Source of the DNA: Burkholderiales bacterium
GTDB lineage: Bacteria > Pseudomonadota > Gammaproteobacteria > Burkholderiales > SG8-41
DNA: 64,000 nucleotides
Assembly (NCBI GenBank): GCA_019634975.1
Contig: JAHCAI010000004.1
Coordinates: forward strand, 171,979-235,978
Direction: 5' to 3'
The translations under genes were made by a program, and so were the position numbers. The notes under the pieces were generated by a model, which saw nothing but the letters and a program-made list of their open reading frames with translations, was not told where the DNA came from and ran no database searches. Every line of letters starts with the position of its first letter. Within the stretch, counting starts at the first letter, position 1. Of the stretch, positions 58,719 through 64,000 are shown piece after piece.

Positions 58719-60302
58719 ATGATAGATTGGCGGCCGTTTCCGATCCCGTCTTTCACTGAATCCGATTTCGCCAAGCCGATGAATTGCGCCGCCCGTCTCG
58801 TCGAACTGTTCGGCAGCCAGGCCGAAGTGGCCCGCCGCTTCTGCCTCGACCGCGCCGTGGTCAACCACTGGGTCAAGTCGGGCTATGTCCCGGCGCGCTG
58901 GGCGATGGAGGTCGAGCAGGTCACCGGCGGGCAGATCGCCGCCGTCGACGTGCTCAACGAGGCCACCTCGCGCAAGCCACTGAAGCTCAAGTCGCGGCCG
59001 GACGGAGAGAATTTTTTCGCCAACGCCACCCCAGGGAGTGAGTTCACCATGGACAAGTACGCGCCGAGCAAGCGCATCAACTCGTTTCACCCGCCGCAAC
59101 GCACCTTGATGGGCCCCGGCCCGACGGAGATCCATCCGCGCGTGCTGACCACGATGAGCCAGCCGGCGATCGGCTATCTCGATCCGGTGTTCGTCGAGAT
59201 GATGGAAGAACTCAAATCGCTGCTGCGCTACACCTACCAGACGAAAAACCCGCTGACCTTCCCGATCTCGGGCCCGGGCTCGGTGGGCATGGAATACTGC
59301 TTCGTGAACATGGTCAAGCCGGGCGACAAGGTCATCGTCTGCCGCAACGGCGTGTTCGGTGGCCGCATGATCGAGAACGTCGAGCGTACCGGCGGCATCC
59401 CGGTGGTGGTCGAGGACAACTGGGGCGAACCGGTGGATCCGCAGAAGCTGGAAGATGCGCTGAAGAAGAATCCGGACGTGCGTGTCGTGGCCTTCGTTCA
59501 TGCCGAAACCTCCACCGGCGTGCTGTCGGATGCGAAAACGCTGGTCGGGATCGCGCACAAGCATGATGCGCTGACCATCGTCGACACCGTGACCTCGCTC
59601 GGCGGCTCGCCGGTGCTGGTCGACGAGTGGAAAATCGATGCCGCCTACTCCGCCAGCCAGAAATGCCTGTCCTGCACGCCGGGCCTGTCGCCGGTGACCT
59701 TCTCCGAGCGCGTGGTCGATTACGTCAAGGCGCGCAAGGACAAGATCCGCTCCTGGTTCATGGACATGAACCTGCTGCTCGGCTACTGGGGCGAGACCAC
59801 CCGCACCTACCACCACACCGCGCCGACGAACTCGCTGTTCGCGCTGCACGAGGCGCTGCTGCTGATCCGCGAGGAAGGCCTGGAGAATGCCTGGGCGCGC
59901 GTGCACCGCCACCACACCGCGCTGAAGGCCGGCCTGGAAGGCATGGGCCTCAAGTTCCTGGTCAAGGAGCCGTACCAGATTCCGCAGATGAATGCGGTGC
60001 TCTGCCCCGAAGGCGTCAACGAAGCCGAGGTGCGCAAGACCCTGCTGTCCGAGTTCGGCCTCGAGATCGGCGCCGGCCTCGGCCCGCTCGCCGGCAAGAT
60101 CTGGCGCTTCGGCCTGATGGGCTATTCCTGCCGTCCGGACAACGTGATGCTGTGCCTGTCGGCGCTGGGTTCAGTGCTGGAAGACATGGGCCACGACGTG
60201 CATGTCGGCGATGCGGAGGCGGCGGCGCACGCAGCCTATGCCTCGATGCACGCCACCGCGGCGCAGGCGAAGAAGCGCAAGGCGCCGGCCAAGGCCGCCT
60301 GA
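58719..60302 (+). CDS. Aminotransferase (alanine/serine-glyoxylate class) with N-terminal HTH domain
   Basis: The frame encodes 527 residues without a stop. Residues about 20-80 form a Cro/YdaS-like helix-turn-helix (LFGSQAEVARRFCLDRAVVNHWV; VPARWAMEVEQVTGGQI). Residues 111-527 are a class V PLP aminotransferase of the alanine/serine-glyoxylate group, with TLMGPGPTEIHPRVL and the PLP Lys in SASQKCLSCTPGLSP (Lys315). An internal ATG at 59049 has its own agggag ten bases upstream and would give the normal 417-residue enzyme. So the gene may make a fusion, the plain enzyme, or both. A terminator follows. Confidence 0.85.
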   Translation: MIDWRPFPIPSFTESDFAKPMNCAARLVELFGSQAEVARRFCLDRAVVNHWVKSGYVPARWAMEVEQVTGGQIAAVDVLNEATSRKPLKLKSRPDGENFFANATPGSEFTMDKYAPSKRINSFHPPQRTLMGPGPTEIHPRVLTTMSQPAIGYLDPVFVEMMEELKSLLRYTYQTKNPLTFPISGPGSVGMEYCFVNMVKPGDKVIVCRNGVFGGRMIENVERTGGIPVVVEDNWGEPVDPQKLEDALKKNPDVRVVAFVHAETSTGVLSDAKTLVGIAHKHDALTIVDTVTSLGGSPVLVDEWKIDAAYSASQKCLSCTPGLSPVTFSERVVDYVKARKDKIRSWFMDMNLLLGYWGETTRTYHHTAPTNSLFALHEALLLIREEGLENAWARVHRHHTALKAGLEGMGLKFLVKEPYQIPQMNAVLCPEGVNEAEVRKTLLSEFGLEIGAGLGPLAGKIWRFGLMGYSCRPDNVMLCLSALGSVLEDMGHDVHVGDAEAAAHAAYASMHATAAQAKKRKAPAKAA

Positions 60303-60323
60303 GCTTCCTGCGCTCCGCAGCAG

Positions 60324-60353
60324 AAAGGCCGCCCGCGGGCGGCCTTTTTGTTT
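60324..60353 (+). terminator. Rho-independent terminator after the aminotransferase
   Basis: Stem aaaggccgcc / ggcggccttt with a four-base cgcg loop, followed by a T-run, 22 bp after the stop. The mgtE stop codon lies close by on the other strand, and the hairpin may serve that side less well, since the reverse strand also has only AAA/TTT flanks. Confidence 0.92.
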
Positions 60354-60366
60354 CAGGCGATCGCGC

Positions 60367-61590
60367 TCAGATGAGCATTGCCGCCAGCCCCAGCAGCAGG
60401 CCCATGCTGACCACATCGGTGGCGGTGGTCAGGAAAATGCTGGAAGCCGTCGCGGGGTCGAAGCCGAAGCGTTTCAGCGTCAGCGGCACCATGGCGCCGG
60501 CGATGCCGCTGGCGACGCAGCTGCCGACCAGCGCGATCCACACCACGAGGCTCAGCATCAGCGCGTTGGGGTTGTCCTGATAGTTCGCGACGATGAACAT
60601 GCCCAGCGCGGCCACCAGCCCGGTGAAGGCGCCGTTGAGCGCGCCCAGAGAAGCTTCCTTGACCACCAGCGCGCGTTCGGCGCCGGCCTTCAGCTCGCCC
60701 AGCGTCATGCCGCGCAGCGTCACCGCCAGTGCCTGGCAGCCGGTGTTGCCCGACTGTCCGGCGAGGATGGGCAGGAACAGCGCGAGGATCACCAGCCGGT
60801 CGACGGTGTCCTGGAATATGGCCACCACTGCACCGGCGATGAAGGCGGTGGCGAGGTTGATCTGCAGCCAGGGGTGGCGGAACTTGAAGCTGCCCTTCAG
60901 CGGCGTCGCCAGGCGCTCCTCCTTCTCGACACCGACCATGCTGCCGACCTGGGCGGTGATCTCGAAGGCCTGCTCGGCGAACATGGTCTGGCCGCGCACC
61001 AGGCCGAGCAACCGGCCCTCGCTGTCGCAGACCGGGTAGACCGGGTAATGGCGGTCGAGCACCAGCTTCATCGCGTCGGCCAGCGCCAGGTCCGGCGTCA
61101 GCGAGAAGGCGTTGCGCAGCATGATCGAGTCGAGAGGGGTGTCGTCGTCCGCGAACAGCAGGTCGCGCATGGTGACGATGCCCAGCAGGCGTCCGCCGTC
61201 GTCGACGATGTAGCCGTAGGTGATGAAGGCGGTGCGCACCAGCGGGCGCAGCTGCTCGATGGTTTCGCGCACCGTCATCTGCGGCCGGAATACCGCGCGC
61301 ACCGGCTCCATCATGCGGCCGATGCTGCCTTGCGCGAACTGCTGGTTGGTGCGCCACTGGGCGACGGTCTGCTCCGGCGCCGCATGCGCGATGCCGTCGA
61401 CCAGCCCGCCGGGCAGTTCGGCGAGGATGTCCTGGGTCAGCGCCGGCGGCAGGTCCTGCAGGACTTCGGCGATGCGCGCGGCCGGGTATTCGGCGAGCAG
61501 TGCCGCGGCCTCCGCGGGCGCCCGCGCCTTGGCGGCCGAGGCGAGTGCCTGGCGATCCGTTTCCGGCGGATTCTGCTTGTCCTGCTCCAT
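60367..61590 (-). CDS. mgtE: Magnesium transporter MgtE
   Basis: MgtE is a Mg2+-gated channel for Mg2+ uptake. The 407-residue protein has a shortened cytoplasmic N domain (about 1-95), a CBS pair (RTAFITYGYIVDDGGRLLGIVTM; VYPVCDSEGRLLGLV), and five C-terminal transmembrane helices. The pore motif is LPILAGQSGNTGCQALAVTLRG, and VPLTLKRFGFDPA is also present. It is slightly shorter than the 450-residue family norm because of the N domain. A GC-rich inverted repeat upstream (61638-61674) has no T-run. Confidence 0.94.
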   Translation of the reverse strand: MEQDKQNPPETDRQALASAAKARAPAEAAALLAEYPAARIAEVLQDLPPALTQDILAELPGGLVDGIAHAAPEQTVAQWRTNQQFAQGSIGRMMEPVRAVFRPQMTVRETIEQLRPLVRTAFITYGYIVDDGGRLLGIVTMRDLLFADDDTPLDSIMLRNAFSLTPDLALADAMKLVLDRHYPVYPVCDSEGRLLGLVRGQTMFAEQAFEITAQVGSMVGVEKEERLATPLKGSFKFRHPWLQINLATAFIAGAVVAIFQDTVDRLVILALFLPILAGQSGNTGCQALAVTLRGMTLGELKAGAERALVVKEASLGALNGAFTGLVAALGMFIVANYQDNPNALMLSLVVWIALVGSCVASGIAGAMVPLTLKRFGFDPATASSIFLTTATDVVSMGLLLGLAAMLI

Positions 61591-61637
61591 CGTCCCCTCC
61601 CTCGATGTGGCGGGCGCGGCTGCGCCACCGCGAGTAT

Positions 61638-61674
61638 AGCCACGGACGGCGCCGGGCGGCGCGGTTCCGTGGCT
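61638..61674. other. Inverted repeat between metF and mgtE
   Basis: agccacgga (61638-61646) pairs perfectly with tccgtggct (61666-61674) across a GC-rich 19-base loop. It lies in the 114-bp gap between the metF stop and the mgtE start on the minus strand. Neither side has a T-run. It could be a weak terminator for metF or part of the mgtE leader; no Mg riboswitch motif is recognised. Confidence 0.35.
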
Positions 61675-61704
61675 GAAGGTCTGGCTGCCGGGGGCGTGGA
61701 AAAG

Positions 61705-62550
61705 CTACAGGCCAAGCCGCTGCCAGATGGTCGTGGTCAGGCTGGCCTGGTTCATCGTGTAGAAGTGCAGCCCCGGCGCGCCGGCGGCGAGCAGGTCTTC
61801 GCAGAGGCGGGTCACGACATCGAGTCCGAAAGCGCGGATCGAATCGCTGTCGTCGCCATAGCCCTCGAGTTTCTTGCGGATCCAGCGCGGGATTTCCGCG
61901 CCGCAGGCATCCGAGAAGCGGGCCAGCTGGGAGAACTTGCCGATGGGCATGATGCCCGGGACGATCGGAATGTCGAGTCCCATCGCCTCGCACTGGTCGA
62001 CGAAATGGAAATAGCAGTCGGCGTTGTAGAAATACTGGGTGATCGCCGAGTCGGCGCCGGCTTCGACCTTGCGCCTGAAATTGAGCAGGTCGTCCTGCGC
62101 GCTTTTTGCCTGCGGGTGATATTCCGGATAGGCGGCGACCTCGATGTGGAAATGATCGCCGAACTCGCCGCGGATGAAGGCCACCAGTTCGTTGGCGTAA
62201 TGGAATTCGCCGGCGAAGGCGGTGCCCGAAGGCAGGTCACCGCGCAGCGCCACCAGGTGGCGGATGCCGTTCTCGCGGTAGCCGCGCAGGATGTCGCGGA
62301 TGTCCTCACGCGAGGAGCCTATGCAGGAGATGTGCGGTGCGGCGGCATAGCCGGCGGCGCGCAGATCGAGCACCGCGCGCAGCGTTCGTTCGCGGGTCGA
62401 GCCGCCGGCGCCGTAGGTCACCGAGAAGAACTTCGGCTTCAGCTGCGCCAGCTGCCGTGCGGTCTGGCCAAGTTTTTCCAGCCCCTCCGGCGTATTGGGC
62501 GGGAAGAACTCGAAGCTGAAGCTGCGCGGATGTTTTTTCTGGGAGTCCAT
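61705..62550 (-). CDS. metF: 5,10-methylenetetrahydrofolate reductase
   Basis: MetF makes 5-methyl-THF for methionine synthesis. The 281-residue flavoprotein has FSFEFFPPNTPEGLEKL, FFSVTYGAGGSTRERTL, HLVALRGDLPSG, QYFYNADCYFHFVDQCEAMG and PIVPGIMPIGKFSQL, typical of the bacterial enzyme. In betaproteobacteria it commonly follows ahcY; here a toxin-antitoxin pair lies between them, on the same strand. It may still be read from the ahcY promoter. Confidence 0.96.
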   Translation of the reverse strand: MDSQKKHPRSFSFEFFPPNTPEGLEKLGQTARQLAQLKPKFFSVTYGAGGSTRERTLRAVLDLRAAGYAAAPHISCIGSSREDIRDILRGYRENGIRHLVALRGDLPSGTAFAGEFHYANELVAFIRGEFGDHFHIEVAAYPEYHPQAKSAQDDLLNFRRKVEAGADSAITQYFYNADCYFHFVDQCEAMGLDIPIVPGIMPIGKFSQLARFSDACGAEIPRWIRKKLEGYGDDSDSIRAFGLDVVTRLCEDLLAAGAPGLHFYTMNQASLTTTIWQRLGL

Positions 62551-62596
62551 GGGTGTCTGCTTGTTCCGTCTGCTTGGCTAGGGCTGTTCAGCGGTT

Positions 62597-62914
62597 TCAG
62601 TGGCCGGGATCGTCAAGATTGCCGAAACATTCCCGGGCCGCTGTTCCAAGACGCTGGTCGAAAGTGGCGAGTGGTGACCTGAGGTGCACTGCAAGCCACA
62701 GATAAGAGGCATCGTAGGCCGAAAGATCGTAATGCGTCGCAATAGCGTACACGCCGTCTGCGGGAGCCGGTAGCGCGTGGCCACGCATCCAGGACTTGGC
62801 GACATCATTTTCTTCCTCGCCGAACAGCGCTGCGGCCAGCACGCTGGCGTCAACCACCAGCGGTGGACGGGCTGCGTAGGGCGCCCGCGGCTGGGCAACG
62901 ATCAATTCGCTCAT
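62597..62914 (-). CDS. VapC/FitB-like PIN-domain toxin with an internal deletion
   Basis: PIN toxins are Mg2+-dependent ribonucleases needing four acidic residues. Three are visible here: Asp22 in LVVDASVLAAALFGEE, Asp68 in LSAYDASYLWLA and Asp86 in LATFDQRLG. The central segment with the conserved Glu (usually in a YELANV-like motif) is missing. Related toxins are about 130 residues with 30-40 more between HALPAP and HYDLSAYD; this one is 105. The reading frame is intact, so the deletion is in frame, but activity is doubtful. It follows the antitoxin by 8 bp. Confidence 0.75.
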   Translation of the reverse strand: MSELIVAQPRAPYAARPPLVVDASVLAAALFGEEENDVAKSWMRGHALPAPADGVYAIATHYDLSAYDASYLWLAVHLRSPLATFDQRLGTAARECFGNLDDPGH

Positions 62915-62922
62915 CGCGGCAT

Positions 62923-63186
62923 TCAGCGATTGCGGCCGTCACGCATGGAGCGAATGAAGGCGACGGAGCTGGGAGTGCCCTCGGGAAACAGCGTTTTGGT
63001 GCGCGCGTGCAGGTCGTCGATGGTCACTTTTGCAGCGACCGGAGCCGGGGCGGTGTTTTCAGTCACTGCCGTCTGGATGATGTGCATCAATTCCCCCTGC
63101 AGCGACCGGTGATTGCGTTCAGCGCGGGCGCGCAAGGCCTCGGCCAGGGCGTCGGGCACGTTTTTGATGGACAGATTGACGGGCAT
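62923..63186 (-). CDS. FitA/VapB-like ribbon-helix-helix antitoxin
   Basis: The 87-residue protein begins with an RHH domain (MPVNLSIKNVPDALAEALRA, RNHRSLQGELMHIIQTAV) typical of FitA-type antitoxins. A C-terminal tail (TIDDLHARTKTLFPEGTPSS) would wrap the toxin. It should bind operator DNA as a dimer of dimers and control its own operon. A large nested dyad directly upstream (63191-63238) fits this. Confidence 0.87.
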   Translation of the reverse strand: MPVNLSIKNVPDALAEALRARAERNHRSLQGELMHIIQTAVTENTAPAPVAAKVTIDDLHARTKTLFPEGTPSSVAFIRSMRDGRNR

Positions 63187-63190
63187 GAAT

Positions 63191-63238
63191 ACTCCGGATC
63201 GGCTTCAATATGGATCCATAGTGGAGTCAATCCGGAGT
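63191..63238. promoter_or_regulatory. Nested palindromic operator upstream of the vapB-like gene
   Basis: An inner perfect palindrome tatggatccata (63209-63220) is flanked by perfect half-sites actccggat (63191-63199) and atccggagt (63230-63238). Both dyads share exactly the same centre (63214.5), with 9 bp between inner and outer parts. It ends 5 bp before the antitoxin start, in the position expected of an autoregulatory site. The protein that binds is inferred. Confidence 0.7.
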
Positions 63239-63276
63239 CGGGTCAATCGACAAGGCCCATCGAGTCAGCTGCTGTC

Positions 63277-64000
63277 TCAGTAGCGATAGTGTTCCGGCTT
63301 GTACGGGCCATCGACGGGAATGTGCAGGTAGTCAGCCTGCTTCTCGTTGAGCACGGTCAGGTCCACGCCGAGTTTCTTCAGGTGCAGGCGTGCGACCTTC
63401 TCGTCGAGGTGTTTCGGCAGCACGTAGACCTTGTTCTGGTACTTGGCGCCCTGGGTGTAAAGCTCCAGCTGCGCCAGCGTCTGGTTGGCGAAGGAGCTCG
63501 ACATCACGAAGGACGGATGGCCGGTGCCGCAGCCGAGGTTCACCAGGCGTCCCTCCGCCAGCACGATGATGCGCTTGCCGTCGGGGAAGATCACGTGGTC
63601 GACCTGGGGCTTGATGTTTTCCCACTTGTACTGCTTCAGCGCCGCGATCTCGATTTCCGAGTCGAAGTGGCCGATGTTGCAGACGATGGCGTTGTGCTTC
63701 ATCCGCTTCATGTGGTCGTGGGTGATCACGCCGAGGTTGCCGGTGGCGGTGACGAAGATGTCGGCCTTGTCGGCGGCGTATTCCATGGTCACCACGCGAA
63801 AACCCTCCATCGCCGCCTGCAGCGCGCAGATCGGGTCGATTTCGGTGACCCAGACCTGGGCCGACAGCGCGCGCAGCGCCTCGGCGCTGCCCTTGCCGAC
63901 GTCGCCGTAGCCGCAGACCACGGCGATCTTGCCGGCGACCATCACGTCGGTGGCGCGCTTGATGGCGTCGACCAGCGACTCGCGGCAGCCGTAGAGGTTG
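63277..64000 (-). CDS. ahcY: Adenosylhomocysteinase, C-terminal part (5' end outside the window)
   Basis: AhcY hydrolyses S-adenosylhomocysteine to homocysteine and adenosine, relieving inhibition of methylation. The visible 241 residues cover the NAD-binding domain from [18 protein letters not shown] through [59 protein letters not shown] and the terminal [11 protein letters not shown], which is the family ending. The N-terminal half lies beyond position 64000. It forms a methyl cycle with metF, which lies downstream. Confidence 0.97.
   Translation of the reverse strand, partial: NLYGCRESLVDAIKRATDVMVAGKIAVVCGYGDVGKGSAEALRALSAQVWVTEIDPICALQAAMEGFRVVTMEYAADKADIFVTATGNLGVITHDHMKRMKHNAIVCNIGHFDSEIEIAALKQYKWENIKPQVDHVIFPDGKRIIVLAEGRLVNLGCGTGHPSFVMSSSFANQTLAQLELYTQGAKYQNKVYVLPKHLDEKVARLHLKKLGVDLTVLNEKQADYLHIPVDGPYKPEHYRY

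Noticed and set aside
60202..62682. 826-codon open frame antisense to mgtE and metF
   Set aside because: Same pattern of low-complexity composition opposite two well-supported genes; no ribosome-binding site or domain.
62578..62898. Alternative frame across the vapC-like gene as evidence of a frameshift
   Set aside because: Its translation shows no PIN motif. The PIN residues are all in the 62597-62914 frame, so the change is an in-frame deletion, not a frameshift.

Overview
The window is a GC-rich, gene-dense chromosomal segment from a betaproteobacterium. Support comes from the gene content and order: waaC-waaA beside tolC and pcm, a Bug-type periplasmic receptor, glnA-glnLG with a DUF4124 gene between them, a PyrX-type inactive dihydroorotase after pyrB, and NDUFA9-like and CYTH/CHAD proteins. 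A Rhodocyclales- or Nitrosomonadales-like organism fits, but the sequence alone does not fix the order. I saw no rRNA, tRNA, prophage or CRISPR array. The left end holds only a doubtful partial ORF, and the right end cuts through ahcY.

Layout. 1-1.5 kb is accessory DNA: a HigBA-type toxin-antitoxin pair between two direct copies of a REP cluster, then a 191-bp MITE-like element. 1.6-4.9 kb carries LPS inner-core genes (waaC, waaA) and a REP-associated tyrosine transposase (RAYT) between two REP arrays. 5-7 kb: tolC and pcm. 7.1-9.1 kb: a TPP riboswitch and thiC. 9.2-13.2 kb: a small secreted protein and a MacA/MacB-type efflux operon whose adaptor carries an extra Spy/CpxP-like helical segment. 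13.3-16.2 kb: uppP, a GNAT/nitrilase fusion and a rhodanese. 16.3-21.3 kb: nitrogen control (glnA with candidate NtrC and sigma-54 sites, a DUF4124 protein, ntrB, ntrC). 21.3-26.1 kb: gor, xth, a glutaredoxin-like protein and prlC. 26.2-30.2 kb: the pyrimidine operon yqgE-ruvX-pyrR-pyrB-pyrC'. 30.2-34.6 kb: photolyase and the Trk potassium system. 34.7-37.3 kb: rsmE, argA (no ordinary start codon), yggX. 37.3-45.3 kb: a polyphosphate/phosphate cluster (ppk1, CYTH/CHAD, sixA, PPK2-type pap, ppx, phoU). 45.4-52.5 kb: rpiA, ilvA, slt, an NDUFA9-like protein, a CbiM-like membrane protein and cca. 52.5-60.3 kb: GST, dihaem cytochrome, TSUP transporter, MidA-like methyltransferase, pteridine reductase, ttcA, Bug receptor, and an aminotransferase with a DNA-binding-like N-terminal domain. 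60.4-64 kb: mgtE, metF, a VapBC/FitAB-type pair with a shortened toxin, and ahcY.

The most unusual material is non-coding. (1) A RAYT/REP system has expanded into at least 15 REP units in 5 kb and appears to supply the stop codon of waaA. (2) Three intergenic elements are built from 7-bp repeats in inverted orientation, each with its own heptamer. (3) AT-rich boxes matching the IHF consensus recur between genes. (4) A 48-bp two-layer dyad precedes vapB. Protein-level oddities are the MacA insertion, the HTH-aminotransferase fusion, the deleted VapC and the argA start.
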